A stretch of DNA of 37,168 bases from Streptomyces purpureus (GCF_014648195.1 NZ_BMQQ01000026.1:12394-49561); one strand, 5' to 3'; positions 25,339-34,100 are shown, counted from the stretch's first letter. Numbers and translations are program-made. The notes: generated from the letters alone by a model not told the origin.

Positions 25339-25469
25339 CACGGATCGCCCCTCGGGCCCAGGTCCACGAGGTCTTGGCCCGATCCGCGTAGTCGTCAGCC
25401 TGCGGAGGAGAGCTCCGCCGCACGTCGTGTCCCGAGAGTGAACAGCGACGGCGTTCCCTCACTGGACAT

Positions 25470-25498
25470 CCGCCTCGTTCCCCAAGGGAACAAGGCGG
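25470..25498. other. Imperfect 13-bp inverted repeat
   Basis: 25470-25482 pairs with 25486-25498 with one mismatch and a 3-nt loop. It has no T tract. It may be a terminator for the lost gene whose end is at 25338, or an operator. Otherwise 25339-25539 shows no gene. Confidence 0.4.
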
Positions 25499-25539
25499 CA
25501 CCGGTGAGTCGGAAGCGCGGCCAGCCCGCACACGAAAGC

Positions 25540-25595
25540 CGTGCCACAACGTGCCGGTAGGAGCGGTGAAACAGCGGGCGACGAGGGTCCGCCGG
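25540..25595. repeat. Orphan copy of the att arm without a tRNA core
   Basis: Starts CGTGCCACAACGTGCC and continues into a GCGGTGAAACAGCGGGCGAC-type stretch that matches the arms at 27553, 34682 and 36978. No duplicated tRNA 3' end follows; instead the hydrolase gene ends at 25613. It probably marks a deleted attR of a fifth element. Confidence 0.7.
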
Positions 25596-25612
25596 AAGGA
25601 GGGCGACAGAGG

Positions 25613-26395
25613 TCAGCCTCTGATGGCGTCGAGCACCACCTGGGTGATCTGCTCTGGGTCGTCGGACATCGGCGAGTGACCGCAGCCCTTGAGTGAGACG
25701 TGCCGGGCGCCTGGAAGCAGTCGTGCCGCCCTGAGCGCCTGGTGGGGTGGGGTCATCAGGTCCCGGGTGCCCCAGCCGACCGTGACCGGGACTCCGGGGG
25801 CGAAGGCTCGGAGCCGGTAGGAGTGCGCCGCATGCCGCGTCGGCTCGAAGCCGGGCGAGCGGGCCAGGTTGCTCAGCGCGCCGACGGCTGCCGCCTCCGG
25901 GATCCGCCAGGGCCGGGCGACGAGCTGCCAGAAGGCAACGGTGCGCCCGATCGGGTGTCCGGCGATCCATCCGGGGCGTTCGACGAAGGCTCGTGCCATG
26001 GAGTGTGCGATGCGGAGCGAACCGAGAGCGTATGCGGCCTCGGGTCCGGTCCACAGCCCGATCGGGGACAGCGCGACGGCGCTCCCGACCGCACCGATGC
26101 GTGCCAGTTCGAGGGCGACGGCCCCACCCAGGGAGTTCCCTACGACGGGCGGGCGGGTGAGGCCGGCACCGGGGAGCCACTCCGCCACGGCGGCAGCCAG
26201 CGCCTCGACGGTGGGCGTGGTCCCTTCGGGGAGCGCGGGGCTGTCACCGAAGCCCGGGAGGTCCACGGCCACCACCTCGTACTCGCGGGAGAGCCGCTCC
26301 AGGACGGGCCGCCAGCCGTCCCGGTCGAGTTGGAGGACGACCAGCAGGGGCGGCCCGCTGCCGAGCCGCCGCGATGTCAGTGCCATGTCCGGCAT
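25613..26395 (-). CDS. Alpha/beta hydrolase
   Basis: 260 aa from the ATG at 26395 (MPDMALTSRRLGSGPPLLVV); a second ATG is three codons later. The alpha/beta hydrolase fold shows VVAVDLPGFGDSP, the nucleophile elbow VVGNSLGGAVAL (Ser near residue 93), an acid in WGTRDLMTPP, and the catalytic His in GCGHSPMSDDP close to the C terminus. The elbow G-N-S-L-G-G is typical of esterase/epoxide-hydrolase-like and meta-cleavage hydrolases. Substrate unknown. Cargo of cassette I of the island, divergent from the nitronate monooxygenase with a palindrome between them. Confidence 0.88.
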   Translation of the reverse strand: MPDMALTSRRLGSGPPLLVVLQLDRDGWRPVLERLSREYEVVAVDLPGFGDSPALPEGTTPTVEALAAAVAEWLPGAGLTRPPVVGNSLGGAVALELARIGAVGSAVALSPIGLWTGPEAAYALGSLRIAHSMARAFVERPGWIAGHPIGRTVAFWQLVARPWRIPEAAAVGALSNLARSPGFEPTRHAAHSYRLRAFAPGVPVTVGWGTRDLMTPPHQALRAARLLPGARHVSLKGCGHSPMSDDPEQITQVVLDAIRG

Positions 26396-26459
26396 ATCCG
26401 CAGCGTATGAGGACGGCCGAGGACGCGCACCCGCACGCGAAGCACGAGTCTGCGTCTGT

Positions 26460-26472
26460 CCGAACGGTTCGG
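26460..26472. promoter_or_regulatory. 13-bp palindrome between hydrolase and nitronate monooxygenase
   Basis: CCGAACGGTTCGG is perfectly symmetric around 26466. It lies in the 155-bp divergent intergenic region, 65 bp from the hydrolase start and 79 bp from the monooxygenase start, and is a candidate operator. No cognate regulator survives in the cassette, except possibly the remnant at 25255. Confidence 0.4.
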
Positions 26473-26550
26473 CAGGCATTCGGGAACCCCCACACCTAGG
26501 CTTGAAAGCAGAAACATCCCTGTCTCGGGGGCCCTCGGGATGGAGGCGCG

Positions 26551-27549
26551 ATGCTACGGACACCGGTGTGCGGACTACTGGGCATCGAAGTGCCGATCGT
26601 GCAGGGGCCGCTCGGAGGGCCCTGGCAGCAGGGCATGCGGCTTGCCGCGGCGGTCAGCGACGCCGGTGCGCTGGGCAGCGTCCCCACCACGCTGCGCACG
26701 CCGGCGCAGGTACGTGACGACGTGCGCCGACTGCGGGATCTCACCGACCGGCCGTTCGCGCTGAACATGACCCGCCGCCCGTTCGACCCCGAGGTCTTCG
26801 GCGCGGTGATGGCCGAGGCCCCACCGGTGTTCTCCTTCGCGCTCGGCGAGCCGGGAGCCCTGGTGGCCCGCGTCCACGAAGCCGGCGCGGTCTTCCTGCA
26901 GCAGGTGACGACGGTCGAACAGGCCGTGCGCGCGGCCGAGGCCGGCGTCGACGTGATCAGCGCGCAGGGCACCGAATCCGGCGGGTTCTGCGGCGACGTC
27001 AGCACGATGGCGCTCGTGCCGCAGGTCGTCGACGCCGTCCGGCCGCTGCCCGTACTCGCCTCCGGCGGAATCGCCGACGGCCGGGGCATCGCCGCGGCGC
27101 TGGCCCTGGGGGCGCAGGGCGTGAACATCGGCACCCGGTTCCTGGCCTCAGCCGAATGCGAGGTCAGCGACGACTGGAAGGCGGCCATCGTCTCCGCCGC
27201 AAGTCAGGACGCCGTCAAAGTGACGTTCGTCGACCAGATCCTGCCCTCGCCGACCGAGGGCGGGTTCACGACCGTCCCCCGCTCACTGCGCACCCGGTTC
27301 GTCGAGGAGGGCAACGCCCGCCCCGAAGTGGCCGCCGCACAGGCCGGGGCGTTGCGCACCCGGGTGATGGCGTCGATGCGCGACGGCACGGCGCACGAAC
27401 TGATCCCGCTGACGGGCCAGACCGCCGGCCTCGTCCAGGACATCGCCCCGGCCGCCGAACTCGTCCACCGGCTGATCACCGAGGCAGAGACGACGCTGCG
27501 CGCTCTCGTCGACCTGGTACCGGCGAAGAACAGCGCTGGCGTGGTCTGA
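26551..27549 (+). CDS. Nitronate monooxygenase-like flavoprotein
   Basis: 332-aa TIM-barrel FMN enzyme of the nitronate monooxygenase/2-nitropropane dioxygenase family. Seen motifs: GIEVPIVQGPLGG at the N terminus (phosphate-side loop), AQGTESGGFCGD near 150 (the AQGxExGGHxG FMN signature, with Phe-Cys where many enzymes have the catalytic His), VLASGGIADGRGIAAALALGA near 170-190 and VNIGTRFLASAE. The change at the usual His position suggests class II-like or enoyl-reductase-like chemistry rather than standard nitronate oxidation. GGAGG lies 4 bp before the ATG. The stop is 3 bp before the att module at 27553. Confidence 0.88.
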   Translation: MLRTPVCGLLGIEVPIVQGPLGGPWQQGMRLAAAVSDAGALGSVPTTLRTPAQVRDDVRRLRDLTDRPFALNMTRRPFDPEVFGAVMAEAPPVFSFALGEPGALVARVHEAGAVFLQQVTTVEQAVRAAEAGVDVISAQGTESGGFCGDVSTMALVPQVVDAVRPLPVLASGGIADGRGIAAALALGAQGVNIGTRFLASAECEVSDDWKAAIVSAASQDAVKVTFVDQILPSPTEGGFTTVPRSLRTRFVEEGNARPEVAAAQAGALRTRVMASMRDGTAHELIPLTGQTAGLVQDIAPAAELVHRLITEAETTLRALVDLVPAKNSAGVV

Positions 27550-27552
27550 GGC

Positions 27553-27774
27553 CGTGCCACAACGTGCCAGTAGGGGCGGTAAACAGCGGGCAACAAGGGT
27601 TCGCCAGAGGGAAGGCGGCAGACGCTCCTCAGCGGACGTTCTCGCAGGTCAGGAGCTGCATGCGGGCTCAAGTGCCGACTGATTCCCAAGCTTATAGCGC
27701 GGGTTCGATTCCCGTCATCCGCTCTTCTATGAAGCCCCAGGTCAGCGACCTGGGGCTTGCTTCTTTTCCAGACC
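27553..27774. repeat. att module 1: arm, tRNA-Gly 3' core and terminator
   Basis: Arm with CGTGCCA at 27553-27559 and 27563-27569, then a shared GGGGCGGTAAACAGCGGGCA stretch. The 41-bp tRNA 3' core is at 27683-27723 (3 mismatches to the intact tRNA, each compatible with wobble pairing or a loop) and the hairpin at 27732-27758. Homology to the other modules ends at the CCAGACC near 27774. No complete tRNA is present. Confidence 0.85.
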
Positions 27775-27793
27775 TCTGTGAACCGTCCGGCCT

Positions 27794-29179
27794 TCAGTGG
27801 CTGGGGCGGATGTTCTGGTTGAGTCGGAAGAGGTTGCCCGGGTCGTACGTGTTCTTGAGTGCCACGAGGCGCGCGTACGTGTCGTCTCCGTAGGCGTCGC
27901 GGACTCGGTCGGTCTCCGGCGTGAAGTTGAGATAGGAGGCGCCCGTACTGAAGGGGCGCATGGCGGATGCGAACGCGCGGGCGGCGGTGATCATCCGGCT
28001 GTCGTCGGAGGGGTCCGCCCACATGCAGATCGGGTGGAACAGGTACCGGGCGTCACGGTGGGAGAACGCGGTCGTCCCGTCGGGCACCGCCGCGACGCCC
28101 TGCCCGATGCGGAAGATGACCATCTGACTGAGGGGTGCGCCGAGCACGGTCAGGTCGACGGCGTCCGCGAGGAACGCGTCGATCGCGTCGTCGCTCAGCT
28201 CCCGGATGTATTCGCCGCGCCAGTAGCTGCGGAAGCCTCGTGGCGCGGACGGATCGAGGGCCGCCTGGAAGGCGGTGTAGGGCACCGGGGCGATGAGGTC
28301 GACGACGGGGTGGAGGTCCTTGAGCGGTTGTACCGCGGCGACGCCTCGGCCGGCTTCGCCGACGTACAGGGCCGCCATACCCAGGACCGGGCGGCCGCGC
28401 AGCTCCTCGGGGACGAACGGCTCGGGCGGCGCGGTGAGCACGACGACGGCGGTCGCGAGTTCGTCGGGGGCTGCGTCGGCGCGGTCCCGCCAGCCGCGCA
28501 GTACCTCGGCGGCGCGTTCGATCGGGAACATCGTCAGTCCCGCGAGGACCGTCGGGCCGAGTGGGTGCAGCCGGAACTCGAACTCGGTGACGACGCCGAA
28601 GTTTCCTCCGCCGCCGCGGATGCCCCAGAACAGGTCCGCGTGCTCGTGCTCGCTCGCGCGGACCACTCTGCCGTCGGCGAGGACGACCTCGGCGGAGAGA
28701 AGGTTGTCGCAGGCCAGCCCGTGTTTGCAGGACGTCCAGCCATAGCCTCCGCCGGTGGTGAACCCGCCGATCCCGGTGGTGCTGACGCGTCCGCCGGGTG
28801 TGTGGAGTCCGTGCGCCTGGGTGGCGGCGTCGAACTCGCCCCACAGGACGCCGCCGCCGGCCCGCGCGGTCCGCGCTTCGGGGTCGACGGTGACGGCCTT
28901 CAGGCCGCTGAGGTCGATCAGTATCCCGTCGTCGCAGGTACTCAGCCCGGCCACGCTGTGACCTCCGCAGCGGACGGCCACGACGAGCCCGTGGTCCCGG
29001 GCGACGTCGACGGCCGCCGCGACGTCCGCCGTGTCCGCGCATCGGGCGATGACCGCCGGGTGGCGGTCGATCATCGCGTTGAAGACCTGGCGCGCCTCGT
29101 CGTAGCCCGGCTGCGCCTGCCGGAGCACCTGGCCGGTGAATCCCTGGCGTAGCGCGGCCGCCGGATCGGTGACGGTCAT
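27794..29179 (-). CDS. FAD-linked oxidase, BBE family
   Basis: 461 aa. The PCMH-type FAD-binding domain (~35-215) contains VRCGGHSVAG, whose His74 is the expected 8-alpha covalent FAD link. GRVSTTGIGGFTTGGGYG holds Ser where bicovalent enzymes have Cys, so single covalent attachment is likely. The C-terminal berberine-bridge domain ends NTYDPGNLFRLNQNIRP. Family members oxidise sugars, alkaloids or tailor natural products. No signal peptide, so cytoplasmic. It lies 26 bp downstream of the large BTAD regulator on the same strand, suggesting regulator and enzyme are cotranscribed. Its 3' end lies 20 bp from att module 1, as expected for cargo at a cassette edge. Confidence 0.92.
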   Translation of the reverse strand: MTVTDPAAALRQGFTGQVLRQAQPGYDEARQVFNAMIDRHPAVIARCADTADVAAAVDVARDHGLVVAVRCGGHSVAGLSTCDDGILIDLSGLKAVTVDPEARTARAGGGVLWGEFDAATQAHGLHTPGGRVSTTGIGGFTTGGGYGWTSCKHGLACDNLLSAEVVLADGRVVRASEHEHADLFWGIRGGGGNFGVVTEFEFRLHPLGPTVLAGLTMFPIERAAEVLRGWRDRADAAPDELATAVVVLTAPPEPFVPEELRGRPVLGMAALYVGEAGRGVAAVQPLKDLHPVVDLIAPVPYTAFQAALDPSAPRGFRSYWRGEYIRELSDDAIDAFLADAVDLTVLGAPLSQMVIFRIGQGVAAVPDGTTAFSHRDARYLFHPICMWADPSDDSRMITAARAFASAMRPFSTGASYLNFTPETDRVRDAYGDDTYARLVALKNTYDPGNLFRLNQNIRPSH

Positions 29180-29205
29180 GGCTCCTCCTCGGGTCGTCTC
29201 GGACT

Positions 29206-32200
29206 TCAGAGGGTTCGATCATGGCCGGGAGGGCGTTCCGTGAGCGTTTCCCGGATCCGCTGTTCGAATGAGCGTGCCTGCTGGCGATGTGCCACCACGA
29301 GGGCGCGGTCGAGTTCTGCCGCGACTTCGTCGGCGGGAGCGCCGAGCGCTGCGAGGAGCGTCGCGCGCAGGCGTCGGATTTCGGCCTCCCAGAGTTCCGC
29401 GCCGCGTCCCATGGCCAGCGCCTCGTCGGCCAGCGCGAGGCCGGCCGCCGTCGTGCCGGCCGCCACGTAGTCCTCAAGGAGTACGCGCGTGGCTACGCCC
29501 GGCAGGCCGGGTGCCGGCGCCTGGACGCGTACCGCCTGCTCGCGCACGGCCCGCACACGCTCCAGTCCGCCGGCTGTCCGCCCGTCAAGCACGTCGAGGT
29601 GTCCCGCGAACATCTGGGCCGGCAGCAGGATGTGGGCGGGCGCGTCATCCGGTGTGTGGGCGTGGAGTATCCGGACACAGCGGCGTAGCCGCTCGGTGTC
29701 GCCGCGGTCCACGGCGAGGACCGCGGAGAACACCTGGACGGTCGCGCGGCTGTAGGCATGGGCGGACTCGGCGGCGGCGGCCCGCAGGGCGAGGTCCTGT
29801 TGGTGGTCGGCGTCATCGGAATGGCCGAGGAGCCACAGCGTGTGGGCCAGGCGCATCCGGACGAGCAACTCCGGGTCCTGTCCGTAGCGCAGCACGTGGG
29901 CCCGTCGCAGAGCAGGCCGGAAATGCCGCATCGCGGATTCGAAGTGGGTGCGCGCCGTGGTCAGGTGTCCGTGCCAGTAGGCGGCGATGCCCAGGATGTA
30001 GTCGCTCTCCACTCTCAGCACCTCGTCGTCGTCACGTTCGGCGCGGGCCCGCAGCCTGTCGCCGAACGCGCGCGCCGAGGCCCAGTCGCCGCGGGTCAGG
30101 GCCGCGAGTGCGAGGGACCACACCATGGGCGGATCAAGGGTGGTGCCGAGTTGCTCGGCCAGGCCCAGGGCGCGGGCGTGCACCCGTGCCATCCGCTGGG
30201 ACCCGTAGCCCTCGAAGGCCACCAGCGGTGCCGGGAGCGCGGTGAGCAGGCGCAGCTGGAGGCGGGCGGTGACCGGCCCGGGTGGGAGACGGTCGGAGAG
30301 CTCCAGTGCGCGGTCGAGTGCCTGGACGGCGTCTTCGTGGGCGTGCAGCCACTGGGCGGTTTCCGCGGCCCGCTCGTACCAGCGGACGGCATCACCGGTC
30401 GCGCCGGCGTTGTCGTAGTGAAGGGCGAGAGCCGCTGGCGGCGCGTCCCCGGCCTGTTCAAGGGCCCGGGCGATCGCGAGATGAGCCTGGCGCCGACGAG
30501 GCGGGCCGAGCGAGGAGTAGGCGGCGTCGCGGATCCTGCCGTGGCTGAAGTCGTAGGCGCCCAGGCCGTGGGCGCGGATGATGCCGCGGTGCCAGAGTTC
30601 GTCCAGCACACCGACGAAGGTCTCCTCCGCGAGCCCTGACGCGGCGGCCAGGACGTCGGCGGTGAACGCGCGTCCGATCGCCGCGGCGACACCGGCGAGC
30701 GCGGCGGCGGGCCGTGACAGCCTCGCCAGGCGCCCCGCGATCACGGCCTGCACCTTCGGCGTGGCCGCGGGCGCGTCGGGCTTGAGCGCCTCGACGACGA
30801 ACAACGGGTTGCCCTCGCTGTCGTCGTAGAGGCGCTGGGACTCGGCCGCTTCGAGCGGCGTGCCGGTGATGCGTTCGGCGAGCCGCGCGGTCTCCGTCCG
30901 GTCGAGCCGGTCGAGCTCGATCCCGGTGAAGCGCCCGCGCGCCTGGAGGGCGGTGGTCAGGCCGACGAGCGGGTGGCCCTCGTCGTATTCCTCGCGCCGG
31001 GCGGTGGCCGCGACCAGCAGCCGCGCGGACGGTGCCGCCCGCAGCAGGTAGTGGACGAAGCGCAGCGATGGCGCGTCCGCCCACTGCGCGTCGTCGAGAA
31101 TCAGCAGCAGCGGCGCACCCGCGCCCAGCAGCGCCTGGCCGATCGCCTCGTACAGCCGCCGCCGCAGCTCCGTTTCCGGCAGCGGCTCGGGCGGCGGCAT
31201 GCCGGCGGCCAGCTCGGGCAGCAGGTGCGCCAGCACGGCGAGGTGCGCCGGTTCCAGCCTGGGCAGGCGCGCAGCGACCGGCCGGGAGCGCAGCCAGGTG
31301 GTGGCGACCCCGTAGGCCATCGGGCCCTCGGCTGGGTAGGCGCGGGCCGGCACCGTCACCGCGCCGACCCGCGCGCGCACTTCGGCGACCAGCCGCGTCT
31401 TGCCCACGCCCGCCTCGCCGCTGACGAGCACCAGCTGCGCGTGTCCCGCCGCCGCCGTGTTCCATACGGCGGCCAACCGGGCCTTCTCCGCCTCGCGCCC
31501 GACGTACGGAGACGTACCGGAGGTCTTCACGCCGGCCTTGGACGACACGGGTGGACTGGGCGGTACTCCGGCCAGGAACGACTCGTAGAGGGAACGGGTC
31601 TCCGGCGACGGCTCGATCCCGAGCTCGCGCTCCAGCACCGTCGCGCAGGCATGGTAGGCGCGCACGGCACGGGCACGGTCCCCGGACGCCCGGCACAGAC
31701 GCATCAGGAGCCGGTGGCTCTCCTCGCGGAGTGGATCGTAGGCGACCAGCCTCTCGGCCAAACGGATGGCCTCCGGCCAGCGCCTGGCGCACTCATGCCG
31801 AAGAGCAAGCTCGTCCAGCGCATCCAGGTGGAGACCCGCGAGCCGCTCCCGCTCGCCGAGGAGCCACTCGTCGTAGCAGCCCTCCAGCAGGTCACCCGCG
31901 TATGTCTCGACCGCCTCCTCGAGCCGCCCTGCCGCCAACGCCCGCTCGAAGTGCTCCACGTCCAGCCACAGGGGCGCCCCCGGGCGCCACTGCAGGCTCC
32001 GCGGCCCGATGTCGATCAGCCGGTCCGACTCGGGCAGCACGTGGCGCAGGGTATGCAGTACCTTGCGCAGGTTGGTGCGCGCCTGGCCTTCGGTCGAGTC
32101 CGGCCACAGCAGGAACGCCAGGTGTTGACGCGACTGCGGCGCGTCGCGGTGCAGCAGCAGGCAAGCCAGCAGCGATTCCGCGCGAGCGGAGTCCAGCGGC

Positions 32201-32271
32201 CCCAGCCGCCGATCTCCGACGCGGAGATCCATGCTGCCCAGCAGGCGCGCGTGCAGAACCTCGCCGTCCAT
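29206..32271 (-). CDS. AfsR/SARP-type regulator with BTAD and AAA ATPase domains
   Basis: 1021 aa from the ATG at 32271 (MDGEVLHARLLGSMDLRVGD), preferred to the upstream start at 32412 because this is where SARP winged-helix domains begin. Order: winged helix (~5-100, with QARTNLRKVLHTLRHVL), BTAD domain (~105-235, ending ERELGIEPSPETRSLYESF), AAA_16 ATPase (~255-520; Walker A GEAGVGKT at 285-292, Walker B LLLILDDAQWAD near 395), then a long helical TPR-like C-terminal half (~600-1000). Such proteins activate nearby operons by binding promoter direct repeats. Here the only cotranscribed enzyme is the BBE oxidase, so it probably controls that pair. Cargo of cassette II. Confidence 0.88.
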   Translation of the reverse strand: MDGEVLHARLLGSMDLRVGDRRLGPLDSARAESLLACLLLHRDAPQSRQHLAFLLWPDSTEGQARTNLRKVLHTLRHVLPESDRLIDIGPRSLQWRPGAPLWLDVEHFERALAAGRLEEAVETYAGDLLEGCYDEWLLGERERLAGLHLDALDELALRHECARRWPEAIRLAERLVAYDPLREESHRLLMRLCRASGDRARAVRAYHACATVLERELGIEPSPETRSLYESFLAGVPPSPPVSSKAGVKTSGTSPYVGREAEKARLAAVWNTAAAGHAQLVLVSGEAGVGKTRLVAEVRARVGAVTVPARAYPAEGPMAYGVATTWLRSRPVAARLPRLEPAHLAVLAHLLPELAAGMPPPEPLPETELRRRLYEAIGQALLGAGAPLLLILDDAQWADAPSLRFVHYLLRAAPSARLLVAATARREEYDEGHPLVGLTTALQARGRFTGIELDRLDRTETARLAERITGTPLEAAESQRLYDDSEGNPLFVVEALKPDAPAATPKVQAVIAGRLARLSRPAAALAGVAAAIGRAFTADVLAAASGLAEETFVGVLDELWHRGIIRAHGLGAYDFSHGRIRDAAYSSLGPPRRRQAHLAIARALEQAGDAPPAALALHYDNAGATGDAVRWYERAAETAQWLHAHEDAVQALDRALELSDRLPPGPVTARLQLRLLTALPAPLVAFEGYGSQRMARVHARALGLAEQLGTTLDPPMVWSLALAALTRGDWASARAFGDRLRARAERDDDEVLRVESDYILGIAAYWHGHLTTARTHFESAMRHFRPALRRAHVLRYGQDPELLVRMRLAHTLWLLGHSDDADHQQDLALRAAAAESAHAYSRATVQVFSAVLAVDRGDTERLRRCVRILHAHTPDDAPAHILLPAQMFAGHLDVLDGRTAGGLERVRAVREQAVRVQAPAPGLPGVATRVLLEDYVAAGTTAAGLALADEALAMGRGAELWEAEIRRLRATLLAALGAPADEVAAELDRALVVAHRQQARSFEQRIRETLTERPPGHDRTL

Positions 32272-32451
32272 CAGTCTTCTCCTGAACACCGGGTCCGGCA
32301 CCGGCCCCGGGCCCTGCACCCGGGGACCCTCCACGGGTGCGCGGCCCGCCCTATCCCCCCAGGGATTGGTGCGGCGTCCACAGTCCCAGGCTGCGGCCTG
32401 CGAGCGGCTCACGCGAGCCGTCGAGCACTCCGGCCGCCACGGCTCCCTCGC

Positions 32452-32535
32452 ATGTCACGGGTCGAAGTGAACGACGTCGGGCCCTTCTACGAGGTCGGAG
32501 GGTTCGGTGATCCGCTGGTCCTGGGCCCGGGTACT
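32452..32535 (+). pseudogene. N-terminal scrap of an alpha/beta hydrolase
   Basis: The plus strand reads MSRVEVNDVGPFYEVGGFGD followed by PLVLGPG. This matches the first two strands of alpha/beta hydrolases of the type MxxVxVNGVxLxYExxGxGxPLVLxHG. After that the frame loses all resemblance to the fold. No nucleophile elbow is found before the next gene, so it is at most a relic. It lies in the 505-bp space between the regulator start and the NmrA-like gene; the rest of that space shows no gene and must hold the regulator's promoter. Confidence 0.4.
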
Positions 32536-32776
32536 CCGCCCTCTCGCGCTGCGATTCCGTTCGGTCACGCAGGGAGGCGTAACGCGATCGATGAGGAAGA
32601 TGCAGCTGTGCCGTGGATCAAGGGCTTCATGGGGGTCGTCGGGTGCTTGTTGTACATGGGGATGGTCGGCGCGGGCGCGGCGAGCCGACCCTCGCCTCCC
32701 CTCCGGTACGAGGGCAGGCTTCTTCTCCAGCAAGGGCGCCCCACGTGCGCCGCTCACCTGATCCTTCTTCGGACGC

Positions 32777-33646
32777 TCAGGCCGACCCGGACAGCAGCGG
32801 GGCCGCCCAGCGCGCGAAGTGCTCGATACCGCGCGGCTCACGGCCGGTCAGCTCCCGCACCCCACCCGTGGTGGACGAGTTGATGCCGTCACGCAGTGCC
32901 CCGAAGACGGCCACTACCTGCTCCGCCAGCCACGGCGGCATGCCCGCCTGAGCCATCCCGGCGGCAGCCGCCTCGTCCGGCACTGCCACGTACTCGATCG
33001 GGCGGCCGAGCGCATTCGAGAGCTGCCCTGCGACATCCCCGTAGGTGATCGCCTCCGGTCCGGTGAGGACGGAGGTCCGCCCGCCCCGCACCGCCGCGCT
33101 CAGCACCGAGGCACCCGCAGCGGCGACATCCCGTGGATCGATCATCGCGATCCGCGCGCCACCGGCGGGGAGGAAGAAGCGGTCGGCCTGCCGGATGGTC
33201 ACGGCAGAACCGAGGATGTTCGACATCATGTGGCTGGAGCGCAGAACCACCGCCGGGACTCCTGATCCGCGCAGATGCTCCTCGATCCGGCCGTGCTGGT
33301 CGAAGAACGTCGTCGGAGACCCAGCCTCGGCGCCGATCGTGGACAGCATGACCACCTGCCGGACCCCGGCGCCCACTGCCGCGTCGATCACCTGTGTCCC
33401 GTACTGGACCTGCTGGGGGTGGTTCGCGCAGATCAGGAACAGCCGCTCGACACCTTCCAGGGCCTGGCGGACCGACGCCGGCTCAGCGAAGTCGCCCTGC
33501 GCCAATTCGACTTCCCCGCCGAGGACGGCAGCCGCACGGCCCAGGTCCCGAACGAAGGCCCGGACGGGAATCCCGTGCTCCCGCAGCTCCCCGACGACCT
33601 TCGAGCCGACGTTCCCCGACGCGCCCGTCACCAGCACTGTGGCCAT
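32777..33646 (-). CDS. NmrA-like NAD(P)H-binding oxidoreductase
   Basis: 289 aa from the ATG at 33646, with GGGAG nine bases upstream; the GTG two codons earlier is less likely. Rossmann fold with VLVTGASGNVGSKVV at 4-18 (GxxGxxG dinucleotide loop), VRAFVRDLGRA for phosphate selectivity (Arg suggests NADPH) and VVMLSTIGAEAG. No YxxxK pair is in the classical position, as in atypical extended SDRs of the NmrA/quinone-oxidoreductase-like group. It may be a reductase or a redox sensor. It belongs to cassette II and points the same way as the regulator and oxidase but is separated from them by about 500 bp. Confidence 0.86.
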   Translation of the reverse strand: MATVLVTGASGNVGSKVVGELREHGIPVRAFVRDLGRAAAVLGGEVELAQGDFAEPASVRQALEGVERLFLICANHPQQVQYGTQVIDAAVGAGVRQVVMLSTIGAEAGSPTTFFDQHGRIEEHLRGSGVPAVVLRSSHMMSNILGSAVTIRQADRFFLPAGGARIAMIDPRDVAAAGASVLSAAVRGGRTSVLTGPEAITYGDVAGQLSNALGRPIEYVAVPDEAAAAGMAQAGMPPWLAEQVVAVFGALRDGINSSTTGGVRELTGREPRGIEHFARWAAPLLSGSA

Positions 33647-33749
33647 CTTCACTCACTCCCAGGGGATCAGTCGTCGGCTTCTCAAAATACCCGAACAGCT
33701 ACAAAACCAGACAAATCGCCACACATCTTAGGCTGGCAGGGCACAGGGA

Positions 33750-33930
33750 ACCAGCCGGCTCGAAGAACACCTTCGGCGAGCCGTAGGTGCCCCGGACCAC
33801 TGGAAGATCTCCTCGATCTCCTCCGCCGGGTGCTGCCGGCGGACCTCAAGCGCGGTCGGTTCACGATCGCGCCACTGGTGGAACCAGGACCCGGACACGC
33901 CCAGTTCAGCCCCCGCCGGAAAGCACATTG
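33750..33930 (-). pseudogene. IS3-family transposase remnant with frameshift
   Basis: On the minus strand ELGVSGSWFHQWRDREP and ALEVRRQHPAEEIEEIFQWSG match the start of the OrfB part of IS3 transposases (LGVSRSWFYxWRxRxP). The next codons continue the family pattern only after a frame change, as GTYGSPKVFFEP. The catalytic DDE region and the insertion-sequence ends are absent, so it is dead. Apart from this scrap, 33653-34100 shows an A/T-richer stretch at about 33680-33735 and no gene. Confidence 0.75.
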
Positions 33931-34100
33931 CCGGGCTCCGGCAGTGTCGGCGCGCGCAGACAAACGGCTCGGCCCCTGATGCGGCTGTCCGCGGCCTCGG
34001 TAGGGTCGCCCTCACGCCGGCGTCCGCTGTACGGCGTCATCAACCTCGGCACAGCTGCCCGCACGGCCGCGCTATGCCTGCACCCCAGGAGTCAGCCCCC

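Noticed and set aside
25395..26180. A minus-strand frame of 261 codons overlapping the hydrolase
   Set aside because: It overlaps the alpha/beta hydrolase on the same strand in another frame, lacks motifs and runs through the orphan att arm.
27683..27723. A second tRNA-Gly gene
   Set aside because: Only the 3' half (anticodon loop to acceptor) is present here and at 34811, 35331 and 37107. No 5' acceptor strand or D arm precedes it, so these are att cores and not tRNA genes.
27204..28022. Minus-strand frames containing DDGNRTRAISLGI
   Set aside because: That peptide is the antisense reading of the duplicated tRNA-Gly 3' end. It recurs wherever the tRNA core recurs and does not indicate a protein.
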